Shown here: positions 1-7,923 of the stretch, piece by piece
Position numbering within the stretch: position 1 is the first letter of the stretch
Layout of the letters: every line of letters starts with the position of its first letter
DNA from: Paracoccaceae bacterium
GTDB lineage: Bacteria > Pseudomonadota > Alphaproteobacteria > Rhodobacterales > Rhodobacteraceae
Direction of reading: 5' to 3'
Length of the DNA stretch: 64,000 nt
Assembly (NCBI GenBank): GCA_024742695.1
Contig: JANSXY010000011.1
Span: forward strand, 43,849-107,848
Notes under the pieces: generated by a model
The model's input: only the letters and a program-made list of their open reading frames with translations
What the model was told of the DNA's origin: nothing
Database searches by the model: none
Program-made: the position numbers and the translations under genes

Positions 1-22
1 GGCAACTGGACCGGCCCGTGAT

Positions 23-70
23 CATGTCCTTGCAATGCGGGCTTTGCGCCGCATGGACATGCGCTATAAC
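23..70 (+). promoter_or_regulatory. Nested inverted repeat and possible promoter before the ArsR-type gene
   Basis: Outer arms CATGTCC (23-29) and GGACATG (55-61) enclose inner arms ATGCGG (35-40) and CCGCAT (49-54) around an 8-base loop, with five unpaired bases (30-34) on the left. A -10-like TATAAC lies at 65-70, with a weak -35-like TTTGCG at 43-48 and a 16-base spacer. The palindrome therefore overlaps the -35 region, where an autoregulatory operator of the downstream repressor could sit. The alternative is the end of an upstream transcription unit, but there is no T-tract. The arms are seen directly; the function is inferred. Confidence 0.35.
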
Positions 71-155
71 GTGACCGGCCATGTGCCTGCGGCAACGCGG
101 GTCGGCGTAACGAGGACCGGGCGACCCCGGATGGGAGCAACGAGGGAGGCCACCG

Positions 156-521
156 ATGGCCCCTGACACGCGCAAGAGCGATCTGGAGGCGGATTTCCCG
201 CAGCAGGAAACCTGCGCCGCGCTCGATCCCGCCGACATGATGGCGCGCGCGCAGGACGCGTCGAACTTCCTCAAGGCGCTGGCGCACGAAGGCCGGCTGA
301 TGATCCTGTGTCACCTGTCGTCTGGCGAGAAATCGGTCACCGAGCTTGAAAACCTTCTGTCCTCGCGCCAAGCTGCAGTGAGCCAGCAGCTCGCGCGGCT
401 GCGGCTCGAGGGGCTGGTGTCGTGCCGGCGTGACGGCAAGGCGATCTATTACTCGCTCTCCGATCCCAAGGCCGCGCGGCTGATCGAACTGGTCTACGAT
501 ATGTTCTGCAAGGCCGGCTGA
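156..521 (+). CDS. ArsR-family regulator, SqrR/BigR-like persulfide sensor
   Basis: A 121-aa winged-helix protein with the ArsR core: helix-turn-helix around residues 58-85 (VTELENLLSSRQAAVSQQLA) and a wing near 88-100 (RRDGKAIYY). Cysteines are at 20, 52, 90 and 118. Cys52 (LMILCHL) and Cys118 (DMFC) are 66 residues apart, the same spacing as the redox pair recalled for Rhodobacter SqrR (Cys41/Cys107), which forms a polysulfide bridge in the presence of sulfide. The ATG at 156 follows a good ribosome site (AGGGAGG). The next gene, 41 bp downstream, encodes a YeeE/YedE sulfur transporter, matching the habit of this regulator group to control sulfur-handling genes. A metal-sensing ArsR is the alternative, but no metal-site CxC motif is seen. 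Confidence 0.8.
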   Translation: MAPDTRKSDLEADFPQQETCAALDPADMMARAQDASNFLKALAHEGRLMILCHLSSGEKSVTELENLLSSRQAAVSQQLARLRLEGLVSCRRDGKAIYYSLSDPKAARLIELVYDMFCKAG

Positions 522-562
522 CGCGGGGGAACACCCGCGCGGGCGCCCCAGGGGAGGGAGCC

Positions 563-1609
563 ATGGAACATCTGCCTTACGGCGTTCTGGCGGCACTGGT
601 CGGGCTGGCGGGAGGCGCGGTGCTGGGCCTCGCGGCGCGGCTTGGCGATTTCTGCACGCTCGGCGCGATCGAGACCGCCAGCTGGGGCGGCGACCAGCGC
701 CGGCTGCGGTTGTGGGGCGTGGTGCTGGGCACCGCGATCCTCGGCGCCTTCGTGGCCGAGGCGGCGGGCTGGGCGCGGATCACGCAGACCTTCTACCACA
801 CCATCGCCTGGAACCCGCTGGCCTCGGTCCTCGGCGGGCTGCTCTTCGGCTACGGCATGGCAATGGCCGGCAATTGCGGCTTCGGCGCGCTGGTGCGGTT
901 CGGCAGCGGCGACCTGCGCAGCCTGGTGATCGTGGTGGTGCTGGGGATCTTCGCCTTCGTGACCCTGTCCGGCCCGCTCGCGCCGATCCGGATCGCGCTG
1001 TTCCCGCAAGAGGATGCGACGGCCCCGCAGGGCATCGCGCACTGGCTGTCGGCCCGCACCGGGCTTGCGCCGCTGCTGTTCGCGCTGCCGGTGGCGGCGC
1101 TGGCCTTCGGCTGGGCCTTCGCGCATGCGCCGCTGCGCGCCGAACGGCGGATGATCGGCTGGGGCGTGGCCGCCGGGCTGGCGGTGACCGGCTGCCTTGT
1201 CGGCACCTCGGCGATCCATGCCGCGAGCTTCGGCGAGATCGGGGTCGAGGGCGCGTCGTTCACCGCGCCGGTGGGGCGCACGATCATCTTCTTCATGACC
1301 TCGACCGCCGGGGGCATCACCTTTTCCGTCGGCCTGGTGGCCGGGGTGCTGGCCGGGGCGCTGGCAGGATCGACGATCCGCGGCCTGTTCCGCTGGGAGG
1401 CCTGCGAAGACCCGCGCGAACTCGGCCGGCAGGTGGGCGGCGCGGCGCTGATGGGCGTGGGCGGCACCATCGCGCTGGGCTGTTCGGTGGGCCAGGGGGT
1501 CACCGCGATGTCGGTGCTGGCGTTCTCGGCCCCGGTGACGCTGGCGGCGATCTATGCCGGCGCGCTGGTCGGTCTGCGCCACCTGATCGGCGGGTTCCAG
1601 CCGGAGTAG
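563..1609 (+). CDS. YeeE/YedE family sulfur transporter
   Basis: A 348-aa polytopic inner-membrane protein with about nine to ten hydrophobic segments. Family hallmarks are glycine-flanked conserved cysteines: LGDFCTLGAIE near the N-terminus, AMAGNCGFGALVRFGSGD near residue 100, and ALGCSVGQGVTAMS near residue 305. In characterised relatives (TsuA/YeeE) such cysteines relay thiosulfate across the membrane; the substrate here is inferred. The gene lies 41 bp after the SqrR-like regulator on the same strand and is probably co-transcribed with it. It has a good ribosome site (GGGGAGGGAGCC before ATG). The length fits the long, two-repeat members of the family rather than the half-size pair found at 18601-19748. 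Confidence 0.85.
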   Translation: MEHLPYGVLAALVGLAGGAVLGLAARLGDFCTLGAIETASWGGDQRRLRLWGVVLGTAILGAFVAEAAGWARITQTFYHTIAWNPLASVLGGLLFGYGMAMAGNCGFGALVRFGSGDLRSLVIVVVLGIFAFVTLSGPLAPIRIALFPQEDATAPQGIAHWLSARTGLAPLLFALPVAALAFGWAFAHAPLRAERRMIGWGVAAGLAVTGCLVGTSAIHAASFGEIGVEGASFTAPVGRTIIFFMTSTAGGITFSVGLVAGVLAGALAGSTIRGLFRWEACEDPRELGRQVGGAALMGVGGTIALGCSVGQGVTAMSVLAFSAPVTLAAIYAGALVGLRHLIGGFQPE

Positions 1610-1789
1610 GCGCGGGGCGGCATGGGCGATGGCCGGCCACGTCCCGACCATCTCGGGCCGCGAAGGCAGGCCGGCGTCAAGAACGGCGAAAGGCCGACAA
1701 TCGCCGCGAGTTGAGCGATGGCCACCGTGCTGCCAGCGCGGTCATTATCGGGGCACCCGAAATGGCCGTTGCGTGATTGCGCCTGCGCC

Positions 1790-2152
1790 TCAGCGTTCCC
1801 CCCGACGGATCGATCCGATCACGCGCCGGAGCCACGTTGCCACCAGGAACAGCACAAACCACGGCGCCGCGTAGATCAAGGCGACCACCCATCCGAAGAA
1901 CGCCGCGAAGACGAGGGGGCCACCGTCCGAATATGCCTGATCCAGGAGTTCCTGGCTTGGGTTTTCCGTGTTCTCGACGCGTTCGTACAACTCTTCGAAG
2001 TGGTCGACGACGGCGAAGAAATACGCCGCCCAACCCACGACGACGATCAATGCGACGATCACCCACCAGGGCGGCCTGCCCCAAACAAGGCGCGCCGCCA
2101 AGAGCACCGCGGGCACCGCGGCAAAAATGCCCCCGAACAAAAGACCATACAT
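1790..2152 (-). CDS. Small membrane protein, function unknown
   Basis: A 120-aa protein with about four hydrophobic segments: residues 1-20, 28-48, 78-95 and 96-112. A short acidic stretch (residues 50-75, rich in E/D/N) separates the two halves. The C-terminus is basic (RRVIGSIRRGER), so it probably faces the cytoplasm. No family is recognised. It converges on the YeeE gene and shows no obvious operon partner. The ribosome site is weak (GGAAGGA about 11 bases upstream). The hydrophobic pattern and coding-like codon use support a real gene. Confidence 0.6.
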   Translation of the reverse strand: MYGLLFGGIFAAVPAVLLAARLVWGRPPWWVIVALIVVVGWAAYFFAVVDHFEELYERVENTENPSQELLDQAYSDGGPLVFAAFFGWVVALIYAAPWFVLFLVATWLRRVIGSIRRGER

Positions 2153-2441
2153 CGAAATCGAAGTCCTTCCCGGCTACGCCCTCGCGCGGCTCGATGCGAC
2201 CGTTGCAGGCTTCTGGCGAGAATGGTCGACAGGGTCTTTAAGGCACGTCAATGCCAAGGATACGGCGTCAGGCCCCGGTGGGGTCAGCCCGGGCCACGGC
2301 CGGGGCCTCGGGTTCAACCGGATACTTCCGTGCAGTGCCCGATGGTGACCTTGGCTGCCCGGCAACTCAGGTCCGGCCCGGGTTCGAAGCCGTCGATCGC
2401 TGCGCACAGGCCGACGATCCGCTCTGGCCCGGCGCCCTGCC

Positions 2442-2858
2442 CTACCCGTCCCGTCCCGGTTCGTTGGGGTTGCTGGCGAAAAGCGCGATCTTGTTGCCCT
2501 GCGGGTCGCGTAGGTAGCCGACGTAGAACTGCGGTCCGTAGCCGGCGCGGAAGCCCGGCTGGCCCTCGTCCGTCCCGCCCGCCAGAAGGGCGGCGGCGTG
2601 AAGGTCGCGAACCTGCTGCTGATTGCGCGCCTCGAAGGCGACCATGGCCCCGTTGCCGGCCGAGGCCGGGCGCCCGTCGAAGGGTGGCTTGACGTAGAAG
2701 TCGGGCAGGACGGGCGACTGGCCCGGCGCGACCGGCAGGGCATAGCTCAGCCCGGCGGGCCCTTCCTCCAGTTCGTAGCCAAGCTTCGGCAGGAACGCGG
2801 AATAGAACCGTTTCGCACGCGCGATGTCATCCGCGCCGACCGTGACGTAGGCGATCAT
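2442..2858 (-). CDS. VOC-family (glyoxalase/bleomycin-resistance fold) protein
   Basis: A 138-aa protein beginning MIAYVTVGADDIARAKRFY, the usual start of a vicinal-oxygen-chelate domain. The second half carries the typical end of the fold (FYVGYLRDPQGNKIALF). The frame is open for 64 codons further upstream, but the ATG at 2858 aligns with the family start. Such single-domain proteins include lactoylglutathione-lyase relatives and antibiotic-binding proteins; the substrate cannot be told from sequence. No partner gene is linked. Confidence 0.8.
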   Translation of the reverse strand: MIAYVTVGADDIARAKRFYSAFLPKLGYELEEGPAGLSYALPVAPGQSPVLPDFYVKPPFDGRPASAGNGAMVAFEARNQQQVRDLHAAALLAGGTDEGQPGFRAGYGPQFYVGYLRDPQGNKIALFASNPNEPGRDG

Positions 2859-3167
2859 GTGCCGCGTGTCTTTCCCGAGAAGATGGTGTGACAAGGGTCG
2901 CCGGACTCTAGGCCAGGACGGAAGCCTGTTCAATGAACGGCCCCGGGAACGCGCCGCGGCGATCCCCAAACCCGGCATTGCCGGATCCGCCATGAAGGTG
3001 CGCGTCGCCCGTTGCGACACGGCCGGCAAAGGATCGCCCCGACCGGGCATCCCGCCTGCACACCGCGCCGAGGCGCCGTTCCACCGGTTCGTATCCGCCT
3101 GCCCCGTGGCACGAACGACAAGGGGCGCGCCAACGGCACGCCCCCTGCCCCGTTCCTTTCCCGCCGG
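2859..3167. other. Intergenic region with a likely terminator for the RND operon
   Basis: No gene is supported here. On the minus strand, downstream of the RND permease stop codon, bases 3122-3144 form a strong hairpin (GGGGCG and GCC pairing with GGC and CGCCCC, one C/A mismatch, loop AAC). The rest lacks a convincing ribosome site or coding signal. Confidence 0.5.
3122..3144 (-). terminator. Hairpin downstream of the RND permease gene
   Basis: The arms GGGGCGCGCC and GGCACGCCCC flank the loop AAC. The hairpin starts 24 bases after the stop codon of the permease on the minus strand. Only a short T-rich stretch follows, so intrinsic termination is plausible but not certain. Confidence 0.45.
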
Positions 3168-6100
3168 TCAGGTCCGCAGCACCCGGTAGATCGCCGGGAT
3201 CACCAGCACCGTCAGCAGCGTCGAGCTCAGCAGCCCGAACAGCAGCGAGATCGCCAGCCCCTGGAAGATCGGGTCGGCCAGGATCACCACCGCGCCGATC
3301 ATCGCCGCGATCGCGGTCAGCAGGATCGGCTTGAACCGGATCGCCCCGGCCTCGATCAGGATGTCGAGCTTCGACTTGCCGGTCGGGTCGGCGTGGCGGA
3401 TGAAATCCACCAACAGGATCGAGTTCCGCACGATGATGCCGGCCAGCGCAATGAAGCCGATCATCGAGGTGGCCGAGAACGGCGCGGCGAACAGCCAGTG
3501 CCCGCCCATGATCCCCAGGAAGGTCAGCGGGATCGGCGTGAGGATCACCAGCGGCAGCTTGAACGAGCCGAACTGCGCCACCACGAGGATGTAGATGCCC
3601 AGCAGCGCCACGCCGAAGGCCGCGCCCATGTCGCGGAACGTGACCCAGGTCACCTCCCATTCGCCGTCCCAAAGCAGCGTCACCGCGCTTTCGTCGTCGG
3701 GCTGGCCGTTGAGCCGGATCACGGGCTTCTCGCCGTCCTCCCAGTCCATCGCGTCAAGCGCCTCGGCGACCGCGATCATGCCGTAAAGCGGCGCCTCGAA
3801 CGCGCCGGCCAGTTCGGCGGTGACCATTTCCGCCTCGCGGCCGTTGTGGCGGAAGATCGGGTAGCTCGCCCGCTCTTCCGTTACCCGCACCACGTCGCCC
3901 AGTTCGACGACACCGCGCGCCCCGGGCAGCACGTTCGCCGGGATCGGGGTGGACAGCGCCTCGGCGTCGATCACCCGCTCGCCCCGCGGCCGTTCGACCA
4001 AGAGCGGGATCGGCTGGCGGCCCTCGCCGCGATGCGAATAGCCCACGGCGGTGGAGCCGTTGAGGATGCCGAGCGTGTCGAACACGTCCTGCTCCTGCAC
4101 CTGGAAGAACTCCAGATCGTCGGTCGACACGGTGGCGCGCAGCCGCCGCGGCCGTTCGCCGAAGCTGTCGTCGACATCGACGACAAAGGGCACGGACTCG
4201 AAGGCTTCGCGGATCTTCGTCGCCGCCGCGCGCCGGGTCTCGGCATCGGGGCCGTAGACCTCGGCCAGAAGCGTGGCGATCACCGGGGGGCCGGGCGGCG
4301 GTTCGACCGTTTTCAGCACCGTGCCCGGCGGCAGGTCGAGCGCCTCAAGCCGCTCGCGGATATCCAGCGCGATCTCGTGGCTGGTGCGCTCGCGGTGATG
4401 CTTGGCGTCGAGGTTGATCTGCACGTCGCCGAGGTTCGGTTCCGCCCTGAGGTAGTAGTGCCGCACGAGCCCGTTGAAGTTGAACGGCGCCGCGGTGCCC
4501 GCATGGGTCTGGACCGAAAGCACCTCGGGCAGTTCGGTGACCACCGCCGCCACCCGCTGCGCCACGGCATCGGTGGCCTCGACGCTGGCGCCCTCGGGCA
4601 GGTCGATCACCACCGACAGTTCCGACTTGTTGTCGAAGGGCAGCAGCTTCACCGTCACGTCCTTGGTGTAAAGGAGCGCCAGCGAGCCGAACGACAGGGC
4701 GGCGGAGACCAGCAGGAACAGCAGGCTGCGGCCCTTGGTCGCCAGGATCGGCCGGGCGACGGCGGAGTACATCCGCCCCAGCGTGCCGCCATGCGCCGCG
4801 CCCGCGTCATGGGCATGGGCCGGGGCCTTGCCGGCGACCTTGACCATCAGCCAGGGCGTGATCATCACCGCCACGAAGAACGAAAAGATCATCGCCGCCG
4901 AGGCATTGGCGGGGATCGGCGACATGTAGGGCCCCATCAGGCCCGAGACGAACAGCATCGGCAGAAGTGCCGCGACAACCGTGAGCGTCGCCACGATCGT
5001 CGGGTTGCCGACCTCGGCCACCGCCTCGATCGCGCTTTGCACGCGGTTGCGCGCCCCGCCCATGCCCCAGTGTCGGGCGATGTTCTCGATCACCACGATC
5101 GCGTCGTCGACGAGGATACCGATCGAGAAGATCAGCGCGAAGAGCGACACGCGGTTCAGCGTGTAGCCCATCACCTGCGCGGCGAAGAGCGTCAGCAGGA
5201 TCGTCACCGGGATGACGATCGCCACCACGATGCTTTCGCGCCAGCCGATCGCCAAGAGCACGAGGCCGATGATCGACACGGTGGCAAGGCCCAGGTGGAA
5301 CAGCAGTTCGTTGGCCTTTTCATTCGCGGTCTCGCCGTAGTCGCGGGTGACCTGAACCTCGACCTCGGCGGGGATCAGATGACCCTCCAGTTCCGCGACC
5401 TTGTGCAGGATTTCCTCGGCCACGACGACGGCATTGGCCCCGGCGCGCTTGGCCACGGCCAGCGTGACGGCCGGGGTGCGCAGCAACGCGCCATCCTCGC
5501 CGCGCACCACGTTGGCGACGATGTGATCGGAGGTGTCGGGCACGAAATCCACATCGGCCACGTCGCCGACATAGACGGCGCGGCCGTCACGCGCGGTCAT
5601 CAGAAGCCCGGCGACCTCGGCGGGCGCGGTCAGCGTCTGGCCGGCGACGAGGCCGATCTGTTCGCCGCCGTCGCGCACGAGACCCGTGGCGAAGGCGCGG
5701 TTGGCCTGTTGCACCTTGCCCGCCAGCTGCTGCAGCGTGATCCCGTAGAGCGCCAGCCGCTCCGGGTCCGGGGCGATGCGGATCGCCTCGGGCGCCTCGC
5801 CGACGATGTAGGTCAGGCCGACATCCTCGATCTTGGTGACCTCGGCCTGCACCTCGCGCACCACGCGGGTCAGGTCGTTCGCCGTCACCGGGCTGTCCGG
5901 CGCGGCGGAAAAGGTGAGCGAGACGATCGCGACGTCGTCGATGCCGCGGCCAACGACCAGCGGCTCGGCGATGCCGACCGGGATCCTGTCCATGTTGGCG
6001 CGCAGCTTGTCGTGCACGCGCAGGATCGCCGTATCGGCCGAGGTGCCGACCTCGAACCGCGCGGTAACCATCGCGTAGTCGTCGCGGGTTTGCGAATAGA

Positions 6101-6374
6101 CGTGTTCGACGTCGTTGATCGCCTTGACGATCGTCTCCATCGGCTCGGTGACGAGCTTGACGGCGTCCTCCGCCTTCAGCCCCGGCGCCTGGATGTGGAT
6201 GTCGACCAGCGGAACGGAGATCTGCGGCTCCTCCTCGCGCGGCAGCGACACCAGCGCGACAAGGCCCACCGCCAGCGCGGCGAGGATGAACAGCGGCGTC
6301 AGCGGCGAGGTGATGAAGCCCTTGGTCAGCCAGCCGGCCAGGCCCAGCTTCTGCGGTTCGGTCGCGTCACTCAT
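3168..6374 (-). CDS. RND-superfamily efflux transporter permease
   Basis: A 1068-aa inner-membrane pump with the RND layout: TM1 near residues 25-45, a large periplasmic loop, TM2-6 around 355-500, a second periplasmic loop, and TM8-12 from about 890. TM4 carries the paired acidic proton-relay residues (GILVDDAIVVIENI), equivalent to Asp407/Asp408 of AcrB. The length matches HAE1-type drug or heavy-metal pumps; the substrate cannot be deduced. The start overlaps the end of the upstream adaptor gene by 8 bases (ATGAGTGA), so the two are translationally coupled. No outer-membrane TolC-type gene accompanies them, so a shared OMF encoded elsewhere is likely. Confidence 0.93.
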   Translation of the reverse strand: MSDATEPQKLGLAGWLTKGFITSPLTPLFILAALAVGLVALVSLPREEEPQISVPLVDIHIQAPGLKAEDAVKLVTEPMETIVKAINDVEHVYSQTRDDYAMVTARFEVGTSADTAILRVHDKLRANMDRIPVGIAEPLVVGRGIDDVAIVSLTFSAAPDSPVTANDLTRVVREVQAEVTKIEDVGLTYIVGEAPEAIRIAPDPERLALYGITLQQLAGKVQQANRAFATGLVRDGGEQIGLVAGQTLTAPAEVAGLLMTARDGRAVYVGDVADVDFVPDTSDHIVANVVRGEDGALLRTPAVTLAVAKRAGANAVVVAEEILHKVAELEGHLIPAEVEVQVTRDYGETANEKANELLFHLGLATVSIIGLVLLAIGWRESIVVAIVIPVTILLTLFAAQVMGYTLNRVSLFALIFSIGILVDDAIVVIENIARHWGMGGARNRVQSAIEAVAEVGNPTIVATLTVVAALLPMLFVSGLMGPYMSPIPANASAAMIFSFFVAVMITPWLMVKVAGKAPAHAHDAGAAHGGTLGRMYSAVARPILATKGRSLLFLLVSAALSFGSLALLYTKDVTVKLLPFDNKSELSVVIDLPEGASVEATDAVAQRVAAVVTELPEVLSVQTHAGTAAPFNFNGLVRHYYLRAEPNLGDVQINLDAKHHRERTSHEIALDIRERLEALDLPPGTVLKTVEPPPGPPVIATLLAEVYGPDAETRRAAATKIREAFESVPFVVDVDDSFGERPRRLRATVSTDDLEFFQVQEQDVFDTLGILNGSTAVGYSHRGEGRQPIPLLVERPRGERVIDAEALSTPIPANVLPGARGVVELGDVVRVTEERASYPIFRHNGREAEMVTAELAGAFEAPLYGMIAVAEALDAMDWEDGEKPVIRLNGQPDDESAVTLLWDGEWEVTWVTFRDMGAAFGVALLGIYILVVAQFGSFKLPLVILTPIPLTFLGIMGGHWLFAAPFSATSMIGFIALAGIIVRNSILLVDFIRHADPTGKSKLDILIEAGAIRFKPILLTAIAAMIGAVVILADPIFQGLAISLLFGLLSSTLLTVLVIPAIYRVLRT

Positions 6375-7368
6375 CGCCGGTCACCACGGTTTCGCCGGCG
6401 GCGAGGCCGGTCACGATCTCGATCATCCCGTCCTCGGCCGCGCCGGTGACGACGGTGCGCGGCAGCGTGCCCTGCGCCGTCTCGACGGTCACGAAATCAA
6501 GGCCCGAGACGGTATGCACGGCCGCCGCGGGCACAAGGATCGCCTGCCGGGTGCCGACGGGCAGGCGTACCAGCACACGGGCATCGACGAAGGCCGCGTT
6601 CATCCCCGGCACCTCGACATCGGCCACCACCCGGCCGTTCTCGATCTGCGGATAAAGCTTGGCCAGCCGGCCTTCGGTCGCCCCCGCGCCGGTTTCGATG
6701 GCGATCGGGTCGCCCTCGGCCAGATCGGTTGCGTGCCGTTCCGGCACCGCCAGCCGCAGGAAGAAGCCGCCGCCCCCGACCGCGGCCACGACCTCGCCGG
6801 GCATCACCACCGCGCCGGCCGCGACAGGGACCGACAGAACCCGCCCGGCGATCGGGGCCAGCACCACGCCCTCGTCGCGCTGCTGTTCGACCACGCGCCG
6901 CTGCGCCGCCTGCGCCTCGATCTGGCCTTTCAGAACCTCGACCTGGGTGCGCAGCGCATCCAGCCGCTGCGCGGTCGTCACACCACGCGCCAGCAGTTCC
7001 TCGCCGCGCTTGAGCTCGGCCTCGGCATTGACCAGTTGCGAGTCGAGCGCCTGCAACTGCGCCTCGATGGCCCCCAGCTGGAAGTCGAGCTTCTCGTCGA
7101 CGATCCGGGCGATCGGCTGGCCCGCGGCCACCGTCGCGCCCTCGCTCACCGACAGGTCGACCAGCGTGCCGCCGATCCGCGCGCGCGCCGGGATCCTGTC
7201 CTTCGCCTCGATCCGGCCGTAGACCGCCTTCCATTCGGTCACCGGTTGCGGGGCGATGGTGATCGTCTCGGCCTGCGCTGGCCCGGCAAGGCCCGCACCG
7301 ATCGTCAGGGCAAGGGCCTGGGCCAGGGCCAGGGTCAGTGCCAGGGTCGGTCGCCTCGGCTGGGTCAT
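6367..7368 (-). CDS. RND periplasmic adaptor (membrane fusion protein)
   Basis: A 333-aa protein with an N-terminal signal peptide (hydrophobic residues 8-32, ending GPAQA), then the adaptor layout: half lipoyl motif near residue 60, a coiled-coil hairpin (about 85-150, rich in E/A/L/Q), the second lipoyl half (GVVLAPIAGRVLSV), and beta-barrel and membrane-proximal domains. The ATG at 7368 was chosen over in-frame upstream ATGs because it has a good ribosome site (GAAGGAGACCGGAC) and is followed at once by the signal peptide. It is the first gene of the two-gene efflux operon. Confidence 0.9.
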   Translation of the reverse strand: MTQPRRPTLALTLALAQALALTIGAGLAGPAQAETITIAPQPVTEWKAVYGRIEAKDRIPARARIGGTLVDLSVSEGATVAAGQPIARIVDEKLDFQLGAIEAQLQALDSQLVNAEAELKRGEELLARGVTTAQRLDALRTQVEVLKGQIEAQAAQRRVVEQQRDEGVVLAPIAGRVLSVPVAAGAVVMPGEVVAAVGGGGFFLRLAVPERHATDLAEGDPIAIETGAGATEGRLAKLYPQIENGRVVADVEVPGMNAAFVDARVLVRLPVGTRQAILVPAAAVHTVSGLDFVTVETAQGTLPRTVVTGAAEDGMIEIVTGLAAGETVVTGDE

Positions 7369-7496
7369 GTCCGGTCTCCTTCCGTCGCGCTTCATATTCG
7401 CGTTTTTGAATGTGATGTCCCTAGCCGGCATTTCAAGGGGCCGCAAGCCCTGCGTCCATGATGCCGGTCAAATCGGAACCGCGCCGCGGATTGGCC

Positions 7497-7525
7497 TTGG
7501 CAAAACCTGAGTATTTCAGTACAGT
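7497..7525 (+). promoter_or_regulatory. Candidate sigma-70-type promoter for the hemP operon
   Basis: TTGGCA (7497-7502) and TACAGT (7520-7525) are separated by 17 bases, about 70 bases before the first small gene. The surrounding AT-rich run contrasts with the neighbourhood and could hold an iron-regulator site (Fur/Irr/RirA), but no clear consensus box is visible. Confidence 0.35.
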
Positions 7526-7593
7526 TTTTTGTGATCCCAGCCAGGCCCCGCCGAGCACGGAGACGAACGAGACACCGGACAGGGAGCCACGAG

Positions 7594-7746
7594 ATGACCA
7601 GAGACTTTCCTCTTCACCGCCCGGGCGATCCCCGGCCCGCGCCGCAAGGCGAGGGGGCCGAGATTCTGCGCGCCGCGCTGGCGGGGCTGTGCCCGACGCT
7701 GATGCGGCTGGAGGCGCTGATCGACCGGGTGGAGGCGCGGCGATGA
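7594..7746 (+). CDS. 50-aa protein coupled to hemP, function unknown
   Basis: A 50-aa product starting MTRDFPLHRPGDP. The C-terminal half (EILRAALAGLCPTLMRLEAL) could form an amphipathic helix with one cysteine. The ATG has a ribosome site (AGGGAG) nine bases upstream. Its stop overlaps the hemP start (ATGA at 7743-7746), which strongly suggests translational coupling. No family is recognised. The arrangement implies a role linked to HemP, perhaps in iron or haem uptake, but this is inference from position only. Confidence 0.6.
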   Translation: MTRDFPLHRPGDPRPAPQGEGAEILRAALAGLCPTLMRLEALIDRVEARR

Positions 7747-7907
7747 CCCTGCAGGGAAATCCCCCGGCGCTGCCGCCCGTCGATACGGTGCCGGTTCACG
7801 ATGCCTCGCGCCTGACCGCCGGCGGCAACCAGGCCCGTATCGTGCTGGCCGGGCAGGTCTACACGTTGCGAATCACCCGCGCGGGCAAGCTGATCCTGAC
7901 GAAGTGA
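7743..7907 (+). CDS. hemP: HemP-type hemin uptake protein
   Basis: A 54-aa product. The C-terminal half contains the HemP/HmuP core: GGNQARIVLAGQVYTLRITR followed by AGKLILTK, a compact beta-rich domain. Members are small cytoplasmic proteins found with haem-uptake operons; in some rhizobia HmuP acts as a co-activator of haem transport genes. No haem receptor or ABC transporter is adjacent here. The start overlaps the stop of the upstream 50-aa gene. The stop codon lies within a perfect palindrome shared with the stop of the convergent gnd gene. Confidence 0.85.
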   Translation: MTLQGNPPALPPVDTVPVHDASRLTAGGNQARIVLAGQVYTLRITRAGKLILTK

Positions 7908-7923
7908 CGCCGCCCGGGCGTCA
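7905..7923. terminator. Palindrome containing the stop codons of hemP and gnd
   Basis: TGACGCC (7905-7911), loop GCCCG, GGCGTCA (7917-7923) form a perfect 7-bp stem. The left arm begins with the hemP TGA; the right arm ends with the reverse complement of the gnd TGA. It could serve as a bidirectional terminator for the convergent genes, although no T-tract is present. Confidence 0.45.

Noticed and set aside
3012..6449. Open frame of over 1100 codons on the plus strand across the RND permease gene
   Set aside because: It is antisense to a clear RND pump, and its product is rich in Arg, His, Gln and Asp, as expected from a mirrored high-GC gene.
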